Shown here: piece by piece, positions 28,501 through 35,906 of the stretch
Layout: each line of letters opens with the position of its first letter
Numbering within the stretch: the stretch's first letter is position 1
DNA from: DASVUS01 sp036388675
Lineage (GTDB): Bacteria; Armatimonadota; Abditibacteriia; Abditibacteriales; Abditibacteriaceae
DNA length: 64,000 bases
Reading direction: 5' to 3'
NCBI GenBank assembly: GCA_036388675.1
Contig: DASVRI010000030.1
Coordinates: forward strand, 1-64,000
Program-made: the position numbers and the translations under genes
Notes under the pieces: generated by a model
The model's database searches: none
What the model was told of the DNA's origin: nothing
The model's input: only the letters and a program-made list of their open reading frames with translations

Positions 28501-28868
28501 GACTGGGCGGCGGACTCGACGCAGATATTTCCGGGCAGATCAATCTTCAAAATGGTTCGCTCAACGGCAATGTGCATTCGGGCCTGTTCGGGTCGGAGCA
28601 CAATGGCGCGTCGGAGCACAACGGTGCGTCGGCGCGCAACGGTCACAGCAAGAAGATTTCCGGTGATCTCGTCATCGTGTCCTCGATGATCGACCTGGCA
28701 CACGGGTTGGGGCTGCAAACTCTGGCGGAAGGCGTGGAAACTCCCGGCGAAGTGGCGCAGTTGCGCTTATTGGGCAGCCAGATGGCGCAAGGCTTTCATT
28801 TCGCGCGCCCTGTTCCGGCGCATGAAATTTCGCAACTGATACAAAGCGGTTTCCCCGTGCGGTCATAA
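25560..28868 (+). CDS. CHASE4-HAMP-PAS-PAS-GGDEF-EAL cyclic-di-GMP protein
   Basis: About 1102 aa. A first membrane helix (residues 7-28) is followed by an extracytoplasmic CHASE4 sensor (DWGGWNDTYTFVQ), a second helix near 270-290, a HAMP linker, two PAS domains and a GGDEF domain (RAGDTAARFGGDEF, with a RxxD inhibitory site). The EAL domain has GVEALVRW, MGVNLSVKQL, LEITESV, IDDFGTGYSSL, LKIDRKFV and LAEGVET. Both catalytic signatures look intact, so either synthesis or breakdown of c-di-GMP is possible. A Gly/Asn/Ser-rich insert of about 45 residues with repeated SEHNGAS units lies in the EAL domain between IDRKFVAGL and IVSSMIDLAHGLGL. The ATG at 25560 has GAGAAGG upstream. Confidence 0.93.
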   Translation: MTLRQKTLISISLAFLVLTAVLYAALSHILLNGFSAVEEVNARENMQRVQRVLEAEIENLDRTASDWGGWNDTYTFVQGKNPGYKEVGLNDQALGQLGINLVVYVNNAGRTVYATGFDPKAGKKAPVPQGVRKHLVPGSWLIRHAQTNSTRSGILALAEGPILVASRPIITSKKQGPIQGAILFGRWLNTAELKRLSKLTHFDLSVQMLNGSRSPFSANVVAVRPLSEETLSASTVLNDIYNKPALLLRVAMPRDIYRQGRISLRYLLLSLLAAGALFTLTTLLLLEKLVLSPLVQLNSGVSGISQTGDLSARVPLHGRDELAILGSNINVMLQALEISGTRQRESEQLYREMAQMALNASDVLFVYYPPLEQFHWYGNIDEILGYETSEFPWTFEAWSDRIDGRDRQRVLDAYANSCATGELFNEEYRICRKDGSYLYWTTRGKPQYEDGLIVKFIGACTDISERKRNEEALRVSEERLARIVETNADGIVICNEEGRITFANAAAENIFGLPRDIIMRRFYDDRRWQITRTNGEPFPAEEQPFAQVKRTGQTVLGVEFSVLHPLGHRVMISVNAAPLRDADGHVVGMVTSVTDITGRKAMENRLAHQAFHDTLTDLPNRSLFLDRLENALARTNRRETCLAVLFIDLDNFKIINDSLGHAIGDELLVAVAGRLHDSLRAGDTAARFGGDEFVIMLDDIEDSSAAVQITERIVLDLQRPFMLSGREVFITPSIGIALSGGQSIDDRGSDTSSSTLSADDLLRDADAAMYEAKRKGKARHEMFHINLGAGAMLRLELGNDLQRAVERNELVLHFQPQVELSSGCMRGVEALVRWQHPRRGLLSPAEFIPMAEESGLIIPVGQWVLREACLQARRWQQEYPHAPAVEMGVNLSVKQLHQVGLVDDIAQVLRETGLQPELLVLEITESVIIEEAEHALSTLHGLKELGVRLAIDDFGTGYSSLSYLKSLPMDILKIDRKFVAGLGGGLDADISGQINLQNGSLNGNVHSGLFGSEHNGASEHNGASARNGHSKKISGDLVIVSSMIDLAHGLGLQTLAEGVETPGEVAQLRLLGSQMAQGFHFARPVPAHEISQLIQSGFPVRS

Positions 28869-28896
28869 AACACATGTTATTGACGCTCTCATGTTT

Positions 28897-28926
28897 GTAG
28901 GAGCGCACGACGTGCGCCCCGCCTAC
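28897..28926. repeat. Small palindromic hairpin GTAGGnGCGCAC...GTGCGC...CCTAC
   Basis: A compact imperfect palindrome 29 nt after the GGDEF/EAL stop codon. It shares GGGCGCAC-type sequence with the larger palindrome at 29181-29252, so both may belong to a REP-like family. Confidence 0.5.
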
Positions 28927-28946
28927 GCGGACGACAAGACAGCCAC

Positions 28947-29147
28947 ATGAAAACACCGCCATCCGGCCACAATGTCGAACCAAGAATGCCTAAAGGCGTG
29001 AGGATAGCCGCCGCAATTCTCGTGTTCGCATTTCTGATGGGCGTGCGTGATGAGTTCACGCAGGTGTGGATTCGTGTGCCGCTTGCCGGCATTGCCGCCG
29101 CGTTCCTGGTCGTGATCGTGTCGCTAAGCCAGAAGCGCAGCGATTAA
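28947..29147 (+). CDS. Small two-helix membrane protein
   Basis: 66 aa with a charged N-terminal 18 residues, one hydrophobic helix (IAAAILVFAFLMGV), a short polar loop (RDEFTQVWIRV) and a second helix (LAGIAAAFLVVIVSL) ending in a basic tail. It is preceded by a REP-like hairpin and followed by another. No clear ribosome binding site is seen upstream of the ATG. No family recognised; it resembles many uncharacterised inner-membrane miniproteins. Confidence 0.5.
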   Translation: MKTPPSGHNVEPRMPKGVRIAAAILVFAFLMGVRDEFTQVWIRVPLAGIAAAFLVVIVSLSQKRSD

Positions 29148-29458
29148 AGCACGTTTCAGTGTGGTTGTGCGGGGTGTTTCTTGTCGGGGCGCATGGCATG
29201 CGCCCTGATGTGGTTGCCGCAGCATGAGGGCGCACGCCATGCGCCCCGACAAACAGGACAACGTCATTCAAATATGCTCCAATATAGCGCCTGGAGGATG
29301 GAAGGCTACAATCAAGCGCCAGCGGGAGCGCGCAGGCGATATCAGCGTAAACAAGCCTGCGCTGCCGCCTGTGCTTGATGAATCGCAGATGTCGCTTCTT
29401 ACTCTTTACGTGCTACAGGTTTGCTGAAGAGCGCGGGGAAACTTCGCCCACAAGTTGT
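29148..29458. other. Non-coding spacer with REP-like palindrome
   Basis: About 310 bp. It contains the palindrome listed at 29181-29252; otherwise no gene, RNA or promoter that I can support. Short open frames here lack start signals. Confidence 0.5.
29181..29252. repeat. REP-like inverted repeat
   Basis: Perfect 17-bp arms TTGTCGGGGCGCATGGC and GCCATGCGCCCCGACAA. Between them lies a second, inner GGGCGCAnGCC pairing, so the whole folds into a long stem. It is probably an intergenic palindromic unit. Confidence 0.75.
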
Positions 29459-30128
29459 TTAGCGAACCCTATCGTGTATTTCGCGCTGCAATCGTTCGAT
29501 GGTTTGTGTCGCGCGATCCAGCTCCTGTTGTTTTTTGTCCAGTTCGCTTTTGACTTCCATCAGTTCCCGATTTTTGTGAACGGCGATTTCATACGAAGCG
29601 AGCAGAAGTTCCACGGCTTGCAGGCGATCTTGTGTGACGGTGAACTTCTCGCCGCCGATAACGATGCGCATGCCGATTTCTTCACCCGTAGCGGGATCGT
29701 GGCGGGTTTGTGTTAATTTACTGGTGCAAATCTGTTCAATACGCGACAGCAGATACTGCTCGTCGCAGGGTTTGGCGATGAGGCCATCGGCACCGGCGTA
29801 TAAACCTTTCACCACTTCGTTCGGGTCGGTCAGCGATGTGATGAGCATCACCGGCAACTCTTTTAAAAGATCAGCTTGTTTGATTTTGAGGCAAAGCTCG
29901 TAACCATCTATTTCCGGCATTACAATGTCGGAGATGACCAATTGGAAACGCGGTGTCGTCTGGCCCTTGTTGAGCATCCGCCACGCTCTGCTGCCGTTTT
30001 GTGCCACGGTGACGCGGTAAGTTGTTGTGCTCCAGGATTGTTTTGAGGATGAGCGCCTGCATCTCGTCGTCTTCAACGATGAGAATTCCAGGCTGCGCGT
30101 CCGACTGAGTTTTGTTGAAGAATCGCAT
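29459..30128 (-). pseudogene. Response regulator with coiled-coil tail, interrupted by a frameshift
   Basis: The first 37 codons read MRFFNKTQSDAQPGILIVEDDEMQALILKTILEHNN, the start of a CheY-like receiver with the acidic pair. The frame then changes and the protein continues as YRVTVAQNGSRAW...LVISDIVMPEIDGYELC (phospho-acceptor D), PVMLITSLTDPNEV and GLIAKPCDEQYLL. After the receiver come about 85 residues ending in a heptad-like coiled coil (ELMEVKSELDKKQQELDRATQTIERLQREI). One extra T in AACAACTTACCGC (30019-30020) accounts for the shift. It may be a sequencing error, a recent inactivating mutation or programmed frameshifting. The intact protein would be about 222 aa. Confidence 0.8.
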
Positions 30129-30220
30129 CGTTTTTAACCTGAGTAACGAGTCAAAAGAAAAGCGACGCGATAATTAAATCGCGCCGCCAATCGAATTTCT
30201 GAACCAGATGCTCAGTCGCT

Positions 30221-30616
30221 TTAGAAGCCGGAGTTGCTGCACGAACCGCAACCGCCGGCACCTGCCGCCGCCGCTTCGGCTCCCTCTTCGTCCTTGGGAG
30301 TGAACGAAGTGCCGCAGCCACAGGACGAAGCCGCATTCGGGTTGTCAATCTTGAAGCCGCCGCCCATCAGGTTCTCCACGAAATCGACTTCGGCGCCCTT
30401 AATGTACAGCACAGAACGTGAATCGACCAGAATCTTCACGCCATTAACAACGCTTTCCTGATCGCCTTCCATGGCGGCGTCTTCGAGGCTCATTCCATAC
30501 TGAAAACCGGAGCAACCGCCGCCGGCGACAAAAACGCGCAGCATGGCATCGGGCTTGCCGTTCTTTTCCAGCAGTCCCTTAATTTCCGAAGCGGCACGGT
30601 CGGTCAAATTAATCAT
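30221..30616 (-). CDS. erpA: A-type Fe-S carrier protein (ErpA/IscA/HesB family)
   Basis: A 131-aa protein. Residues 1-107 are a standard A-type carrier with the three cluster Cys residues in GGGCSGFQYG and SSCGCGTSF. It inserts Fe-S clusters into apo-proteins. An extra C-terminal tail of about 24 residues (EEGAEAAAAGAGGCGSCSNSGF) carries two more Cys. The ATG has AAGGAG 7 nt upstream. A cysteine desulfurase and an Mrp ATPase lie 2-5 kb away on the same strand, giving a loose Fe-S biogenesis neighbourhood. The symbol is a family assignment; IscA or SufA would be equally possible by sequence alone. Confidence 0.92.
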   Translation of the reverse strand: MINLTDRAASEIKGLLEKNGKPDAMLRVFVAGGGCSGFQYGMSLEDAAMEGDQESVVNGVKILVDSRSVLYIKGAEVDFVENLMGGGFKIDNPNAASSCGCGTSFTPKDEEGAEAAAAGAGGCGSCSNSGF

Positions 30617-30762
30617 TGCAATACTCCTTGAGTCCCTGGCACAATTTCTTACACAGGTTCAATCCCTGACAAGTTCAAACCCAGCATCGCGCATTATAGC
30701 GAGACAAAGGTAATAACGCAAGCGCGTAGCGCACGTTCCCGATAGGTGGCTTGCGAGTACTC

Positions 30763-31545
30763 ATGCCCGAAATCAATTGCCTGCAATTCGCGTCGCTTCA
30801 GCTCGTTACCGGACTGCGCCACGCCGTCACGACGCGATACGGCGGTTGCAGCAGCACGCCTTACTCATCACTCAACCTGGGTTATCACGTCAACGACGAT
30901 GCCGCACGCGTGAACCATAACCGCATAGTTTTAGCCGACACTCTCGGTTACGATGCGACGCAGCTTGTGGCGGCGCAGCAAGTTCACGGTGCTCAGGCAA
31001 CGATTATTGACGCAAACTCTCGTGGTCGTGGCGCGCTCGATTGGGATTCGGCACTTCCAGAAACCGATGCGCTCATCGTGGCGCAGTCGAATGTGCCGGT
31101 TCTTATTCTCGTGGCCGACTGCGCGCCGCTGCTGATTGTCGATGCCGCTCATCAAGTACTCGCTGTGGTACATGCCGGTTGGCGCGGCGCCGTGTCGCGC
31201 ATCGCTTCACAAACTGTTCAAAAGATGCAGCGCACATTTGGCTCGCAGCCGCAGCAGGTTCAGGTCGGCATCGGGCCGTGTTTGTGTGCTGATTGCTTTG
31301 AAATTGGGAATGAAGTGACGACCGCTGCGCAAGCCATTGACGCGTCTTGCATCGTCTCAGGCGTTGGCAAGCCGCACCTCGACCTGGGAATGTTACTGCG
31401 CAGCGATTTGCAAGCGGTGGGAGTGCTCGACACTAATATTGAACTCATGCCGCATTGCCTACGCTGCGACACGCAAACGTTTTTCTCGCATCGTGGCGAA
31501 CAGGGCAGAACGGGCCGCTTTGGCCTCGTCGCATGGTGGGAGTAG
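30763..31545 (+). CDS. pgeF: Purine nucleoside phosphorylase/laccase-domain protein (YfiH/PgeF family)
   Basis: About 260 aa. The family signature is clear: HAVTTRYGGCSSTPYSSLNLGYHVNDD, QQVHGA, LVADCAPLLIVD, AVVHAGWRGAVSRI and VGIGPCLCADCFEIG, with the zinc-binding His, Cys and His residues in place. Relatives act as purine nucleoside phosphorylase or adenosine deaminase, or edit peptidoglycan precursors (PgeF). The ATG at 30763 follows a CGAGTACTC palindrome directly; a TTG 12 nt upstream is an alternative. It stands alone between erpA and the nucleotidyltransferase pair. Confidence 0.93.
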   Translation: MPEINCLQFASLQLVTGLRHAVTTRYGGCSSTPYSSLNLGYHVNDDAARVNHNRIVLADTLGYDATQLVAAQQVHGAQATIIDANSRGRGALDWDSALPETDALIVAQSNVPVLILVADCAPLLIVDAAHQVLAVVHAGWRGAVSRIASQTVQKMQRTFGSQPQQVQVGIGPCLCADCFEIGNEVTTAAQAIDASCIVSGVGKPHLDLGMLLRSDLQAVGVLDTNIELMPHCLRCDTQTFFSHRGEQGRTGRFGLVAWWE

Positions 31546-31570
31546 CGTGCTTTGATGTTCTGTAAGTGTG

Positions 31571-32338
31571 CTATCTTGCATTCACATCTCGGCGCGGCGT
31601 CTGCCGACGCAGGCCTTCCAACTCGCTCTTGAGTGGCTGCCAGTAAATACGGTCAGCTTCGCGTTCCTGTTGCTCTTCTTCGCGCAACGCGTTTTCCAGC
31701 ATGTGGTCATCGGCATGTCCAAGGAGAGCGTCGAGTACTCGACGCTCACTACGAAGCGCCTGTGCGCGGATCGGATGCAAGGCGACTATTTCAGTCAGCA
31801 GCAGAGGCGTGCGAAGTTCACGTAACCAGAACTCGACGTGGGTTGCTGATGCCTGCTCGCTAAACTCGAAATAGTGTGCCTCAATCAAGCGCCGAATCAT
31901 CGGCCAATCTTTGTCCCGCTGTGTTTTCTTGGCGCGCACCAGATCAGGCAATGACAACAAATCGTAGCTTTCTCCCTCGCTTTCCACTGTCGTGCGCCGC
32001 TCCCATAGGAGGGGAAAGTCATCGACACCACGCATGACGCTCATGACATCCACGCGCAAACCGGCGGCTTCGGGATGTGCGCAGCGAAAATGAACGGCGT
32101 GTCCGCGCCGCAGAAAATCCTGCTCGAAGGGCGGCACGGCAATGCGTATCGCCTGAAGTTCATCGAGCGCGTTTTGCAACCGCGCCAGATTCTCGGTTTC
32201 GGCTAAGATGGCAAAATCGGTATCCCGACTAAACTCCGCCGCGCCGTAGAACACGCAAGCCTGACCGCCCATGAGCAAGGCCTGCACGCCATTCGCGCGC
32301 ATCGAAGAAAGGACTTTGCGTATCGGGTTCGGAATCAA
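31571..32338 (-). CDS. Nucleotidyltransferase-fold protein, possible toxin-antitoxin-like partner
   Basis: 255 aa from a TTG that is well supported by GGGAGG 5 nt upstream. The N-terminal part has a nucleotidyltransferase core: ALLMGGQACVFYGAAEFSRDTDFAIL (GG...RxTxD), then LRVDVMSVMRGVD with a third acidic residue and a DLVRAKKTQRDKDWPMIRRL helix. This resembles AbiEii/DUF6036-type proteins, some of which are toxins; here the function is unknown. The first 110 nt overlap the end of the small upstream gene in a different frame. A 22-bp perfect palindrome centred on GAGTACTC lies inside it. Confidence 0.75.
   Translation of the reverse strand: MIPNPIRKVLSSMRANGVQALLMGGQACVFYGAAEFSRDTDFAILAETENLARLQNALDELQAIRIAVPPFEQDFLRRGHAVHFRCAHPEAAGLRVDVMSVMRGVDDFPLLWERRTTVESEGESYDLLSLPDLVRAKKTQRDKDWPMIRRLIEAHYFEFSEQASATHVEFWLRELRTPLLLTEIVALHPIRAQALRSERRVLDALLGHADDHMLENALREEEQQEREADRIYWQPLKSELEGLRRQTPRRDVNAR
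31726..31747. repeat. 22-bp perfect palindrome extended from GAGTACTC
   Basis: Bases 31726-31747 form a perfect palindrome: left half GAGCGTCGAGT, right half its complement, centred on AGTACT. It is the longest symmetric copy of the iterated palindrome in this window and lies inside a coding region. Confidence 0.9.
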
Positions 32339-32480
32339 GTGAGCCTCCCAGGGCCAGGTAAGTCGCCCATAACTTCTGGCTTTCCTGCCAACGTTGCGCC
32401 GGCGTCAGGCGATACCATTCGGCCCACTCCGCCTCGCACACGTCTTCGGGTTGAATCCGTCTGGATGGTTCGCTTCTCAT
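32229..32480 (-). CDS. Small protein preceding and overlapping the nucleotidyltransferase gene
   Basis: 83 aa, starting at an ATG with GAGG about 8 nt upstream. The central stretch CEAEWAEWYRLTPAQRWQESQKLWATYLALGGSLDSEPDTQSPFF is well formed and looks like a conserved family; I recall similar proteins upstream of comparable nucleotidyltransferase genes, but no search was done. The last 37 codons overlap the next gene in another frame. The pair could be a toxin-antitoxin-like module, though there is no direct evidence. Confidence 0.65.
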   Translation of the reverse strand: MRSEPSRRIQPEDVCEAEWAEWYRLTPAQRWQESQKLWATYLALGGSLDSEPDTQSPFFDAREWRAGLAHGRSGLRVLRRGGV

Positions 32481-32553
32481 GTCGTTGCCTCATGCCATGC
32501 TACCCGACAATCATGGGTCATTTTACCGTCGAAGAAAGTATTCAATACAAGTT

Positions 32554-33750
32554 CTATCCGGCGTTATCGGTCTGCCCACCAACCAGAGCGGCGCGCGTTT
32601 CGGGTGACAAGTGGCGCAACGATTCAATAACGCGCGGCAGCAGTTTGCACAGCGCATCAACTTCGTCTTCGGTGTTGCCGCGCCCCAGCGAAAAGCGTGT
32701 GCCGGCACGCGCCAGGCCAACCGGACGGCCAATCGCTAAGAGAACCGGGCTGGGGTCGAGGCTGCCCGCAGCACAGGCTGAGCCGGTCGAACAACAAAAG
32801 CCGCCGCGCGCATCAAGTTCGAGAATAAGACCTTCACCCTCCACGCCATCGAACGAAAAGTTGACGATGCCCGGCACGCGCTCGCTGCGATGCCCATTGA
32901 GAAACGCACCTTCGACATTCTTTTCAATGCCCTCGATTAATCGCTCGCGCAGAGCGGCGACGCGCGCTTCTTCGCCGTTTTCCATGGCGCGCATGGCCAC
33001 GATGGCGGCGGCACCCATAGCCACAATAGCGGGCACGTTTTCGGTTCCAGCACGGCGTCCCCGCTGTTGCGTGCCGCCATCGACTAAGGGATGCAAGCGC
33101 ACACCACGCCGAATATAAAGAGCACCCGCGCCCTTGGCTCCGTAGAACTTGTGGCCGCTCATCGTCAGCAAATCGACGTTTAACGCTTTTACATCAACGG
33201 GAATATGGCCGACGGTCTGGCAGGCATCGCAATGGAATAGAACCGTGCGTTCGCGGCACAGCGCACCAATTTCGGCAATAGGCTGCAAAGTGCCCATCTC
33301 ATTGTTGGCGTGCATCACCGAAACCAGAATGGTGTCGGGGCGCAGGGCGGCTTCGATACTTTCAACGAGTACTCGTCCGTCGGTATCGGGTGCGACGTAA
33401 GTCACTTCAAAGCCGTTGTTCTCAAGAGCATGGCATGGATGCAAAACCGCGTCGTGTTCAATCTGCGTGGTGACGATGTGGCGCCCTCGCTCCGCCAGAC
33501 GATGCGCAACGCCTTTGAGCGCGTGATTATTGCCTTCCGTCGCGCCGGAGTTGAACACGATTTCCGCAGGACGCGCACCCAGCAACGCGGCGACTTGCTC
33601 TCGCGCCACTTCTACGACGTGTTTAGCCTGCTTGCCCAGGTGGTGCAGCGAACTCGGGTTGCCATACGCCTCGCGCAGAAACGGCTGCATGGCTTCAAAA
33701 GCATCATCACAAATGGGCGTTGTGGCGGCGTGGTCGAAGTAAGTGCTCAT
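32554..33750 (-). CDS. Cysteine desulfurase (NifS/IscS family)
   Basis: About 398 aa, a PLP enzyme releasing sulfur from cysteine for Fe-S clusters and other thio-cofactors. Landmarks: STYFDHAATTP, FNSGATEGNNHALKG, HANNEMGTLQPI, FHCDACQTVGHIPVDV, SGHKFYGAKG with the PLP lysine K201, and CCSTGSACAAGS with the persulfide cysteine C326. An earlier in-frame GTG (33768) gives 6 more residues. It is a plausible sulfur donor to FdhD and the erpA-like carrier, but partnership is inferred. It is followed leftward by the small gene of the nucleotidyltransferase pair. Confidence 0.95.
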   Translation of the reverse strand: MSTYFDHAATTPICDDAFEAMQPFLREAYGNPSSLHHLGKQAKHVVEVAREQVAALLGARPAEIVFNSGATEGNNHALKGVAHRLAERGRHIVTTQIEHDAVLHPCHALENNGFEVTYVAPDTDGRVLVESIEAALRPDTILVSVMHANNEMGTLQPIAEIGALCRERTVLFHCDACQTVGHIPVDVKALNVDLLTMSGHKFYGAKGAGALYIRRGVRLHPLVDGGTQQRGRRAGTENVPAIVAMGAAAIVAMRAMENGEEARVAALRERLIEGIEKNVEGAFLNGHRSERVPGIVNFSFDGVEGEGLILELDARGGFCCSTGSACAAGSLDPSPVLLAIGRPVGLARAGTRFSLGRGNTEDEVDALCKLLPRVIESLRHLSPETRAALVGGQTDNAG

Positions 33751-33759
33751 GATGAGAAC

Positions 33760-33868
33760 TCGGGCCACGAAAAAACACGGAAGTTCACGGAATGATTGGA
33801 CAGTCGCTGATCCGGTCAGAGACTGTTTCTCACATGTTCCGTGTCATTCTGTGGGCTTCCGTGGCAAA
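33760..33868. repeat. Spacer with imperfect ACACGGAAGTTCACGGAA repeats
   Basis: The gap between the Mrp and cysteine desulfurase genes contains CACGGAAGTTCACGGAAT on one side and ATGTTCCGTGTCATTCTGTGGGCTTCCGTGG on the other, an imperfect inverted arrangement. No gene is present. Confidence 0.4.
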
Positions 33869-33871
33869 AGT

Positions 33872-35008
33872 TTATCCACTCAGCGGAATGACGCCCGGTG
33901 TACCGGCTCCGGGAATGCGAAACACCTGATCTTTCATGGCAATGGTGGCCACGCGACGTGCCACGCCGCCGGCGATTTCACGGTAGGTATGCGCGATGCC
34001 GCTTTCCGGCTGCGCGATCATGATCGGTTTGCCGGCGTCGCCACCGCGTGTGATGTCGAGGACTCGGGGAATCTGTCCCAACAGCGGCACTTCAAATTCG
34101 CGTGCTGCGCGTTCGCCGCCGCCTTCACCGAACAGATTGATGCGCTCGCCCTGCGGCGTTTCGTAGTAGCTCATGTTTTCCACGATGCCCAGAATCGGCA
34201 CCGCGATGCCGGTTTGCGCCATCTTGTGAAACATGCGTCCGGCGCGCATTACATCTTCTAAAGCGACAGCTTCGGGCGTTGTCACAATCACGGCACCGGA
34301 AAGCGGCGCGCTTTGCACCAGCGTCAACTGCGTGTCGCCGGTGCCGGGCGGTAAGTCGATGATGAGGTAATCCAGTTCGCCCCATTGCACGGCGCCCAGA
34401 AACTGCTGAATCATCTTGCCGACCATGGGGCCGCGCCACACGATGGGGTTTTGCTTTTCGGTCAGAAAGCCAATCGAAATCAGTTTGATGCCGTAACGCT
34501 CTAAGGGCACGATGCGCTGCATGCCGTTGTCGTCTTCGAGTTCGGGCTGCTCGCCTTCGGGCACGCCCAGCATGATGGGAATTGATGGGCCATAAATATC
34601 GGCGTCCATCAAGCCCACTTTGGAGCCGCTTTCAGCCAGCGCAAGGGCCAGATTGACAGCCGTTGTGCTCTTGCCGACACCACCTTTGCCGGACGCAACG
34701 GCTATGGCGTTTTTGATGCCCGGAATCAGGTTGCGAATCTCAGGCGGGCGGCGTGTTTGCGCCGTCATCTCGACCGCGACTTTCTCCACGCCAGGCAAGG
34801 CCATAACGACATTTTCGCACTGCTTTTTTAGCTGGTCTTTAACCGGGCAGGCGGGCGTTGTCAGTTCCACGTTGAAAGCGACGTTGCCGCCGCACACGCG
34901 CACGTTCTGCACGAATCCCAGATCGACTATGTTGCGCCCCAGGTCGGGGTCGACCACTTGTGTCAGGGCATCTAAAACGTCATCTCTCAAAGTGTTTTCG
35001 TCGCTCAT
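33872..35008 (-). CDS. Mrp/ApbC-family P-loop ATPase, Fe-S cluster carrier
   Basis: A 378-aa protein. Residues 8-85 are a MIP18/DUF59 domain (VVDPDLGRNIVDLGFV, TTPACPVKDQL). The Mrp ATPase follows: IAVASGKGGVGKSTTAVNLALALA (deviant Walker A), LMDADIYGPSIP, WRGPMVGKMIQQFL, LIIDLPPGTGDTQLTL and TPEAVALEDVMRAG. Mrp proteins scaffold or transfer [4Fe-4S] clusters. The C-terminal CxxC seen in many relatives after ENMSY is replaced by ETPQGE, so cluster binding may differ here. It lies upstream of the cysteine desulfurase gene on the same strand. Confidence 0.93.
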   Translation of the reverse strand: MSDENTLRDDVLDALTQVVDPDLGRNIVDLGFVQNVRVCGGNVAFNVELTTPACPVKDQLKKQCENVVMALPGVEKVAVEMTAQTRRPPEIRNLIPGIKNAIAVASGKGGVGKSTTAVNLALALAESGSKVGLMDADIYGPSIPIMLGVPEGEQPELEDDNGMQRIVPLERYGIKLISIGFLTEKQNPIVWRGPMVGKMIQQFLGAVQWGELDYLIIDLPPGTGDTQLTLVQSAPLSGAVIVTTPEAVALEDVMRAGRMFHKMAQTGIAVPILGIVENMSYYETPQGERINLFGEGGGERAAREFEVPLLGQIPRVLDITRGGDAGKPIMIAQPESGIAHTYREIAGGVARRVATIAMKDQVFRIPGAGTPGVIPLSG

Positions 35009-35147
35009 ATCACTGTTAGCGCCCGGTGTGAGTACTCGTTTGCGTGGCGCTTTCCTCCGGCATTTCCTGCAAAATGTTTGTCTCAGGTTTCCTTGTGCAT
35101 CTTATCACAAAGTCGTGTTTTACGATGCCTCGTGACACGATGCCGCG

Positions 35148-35906
35148 TCAGGGCATAATCAGGCGCACGGCGGCCAGGGCGGTGAAGGCCAGCAATAAGT
35201 TTTCAAAAACCTGCTGTGAAATTCGACTGAGAAGAAAACGGCCCAAACCGATACCGGCGATAATAGCGGGCAGCAACAGCAAATCGGTTGTGACCGAAAG
35301 GCCGTTGATGAGTTTTAAGTCGATGCTAAACGGCACCTTGAAGAGGTTGACAATAAGGAAGAACCATGCGCCTGTACCGACGAACTCCCACTTGGGCAGT
35401 TTCATCGCGAGCAGATACATAGTAGAAATCGGGCCGGCTGCGTTAGCCAGCATGGTTGTGATGCCGCAGGCGCCGCCCATTATCCAGCCGAAGCCGCGCG
35501 TGTGCGGAATGTGTGACATCCAGTCTTCGTTGCGTGAACGCAGCCACTGCAAAATCACCATGAACAACACGAGCCAGCCGATGAGTGGCTTGAAAACATG
35601 GTCGGGAATGTGCTTCATCCACTTCATCCAGGCATAGGCGACAATAACGCCTAGAAACGCAGGAGGAATCAGGCGCACGATGTGCGACCATTGCGCGTGC
35701 TTGCGAAATGCCGTGACCGCAAAGCAATCGGCGAAGATGAGCATCGGCAGCAGAAAGCCGGTCGATTCCTGCGCCGGCATGATGCCCGCCACCAGCAAAA
35801 CGGCAATCATGCCCATGCCGCCGAAACCACTTTTAGAAAGCCCGACGCAAAAGGCCGCCACAATCGCAATCAGCCACTGCGTGCTGTTGAAGTGTGCGAT
35901 GTTCAT
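35148..35906 (-). CDS. TauE/SafE-family sulfite/anion exporter
   Basis: A 252-aa polytopic protein with about eight hydrophobic segments: IVAAFCVGLSKSGFGG, VLLVAGIMPAQESTGFLLPML, GGACGITTMLANAAGPISTMYLL and LLLPAIIAGIGLGRFLL. The paired GLSKSGFGG and NAAGPI motifs in the two halves are typical of TauE/SafE proteins, which export sulfite, sulfoacetate or related anions. The ATG overlaps the stop of the HAD gene (ATGA), so they form a coupled pair. An ABC-type sulfonate/nitrate importer lies 9 kb away; a link is speculative. Confidence 0.9.
   Translation of the reverse strand: MNIAHFNSTQWLIAIVAAFCVGLSKSGFGGMGMIAVLLVAGIMPAQESTGFLLPMLIFADCFAVTAFRKHAQWSHIVRLIPPAFLGVIVAYAWMKWMKHIPDHVFKPLIGWLVLFMVILQWLRSRNEDWMSHIPHTRGFGWIMGGACGITTMLANAAGPISTMYLLAMKLPKWEFVGTGAWFFLIVNLFKVPFSIDLKLINGLSVTTDLLLLPAIIAGIGLGRFLLSRISQQVFENLLLAFTALAAVRLIMP

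Noticed and set aside
29181..29427. Short rightward open frames
   Set aside because: They translate a REP-like palindrome and lack ribosome sites.
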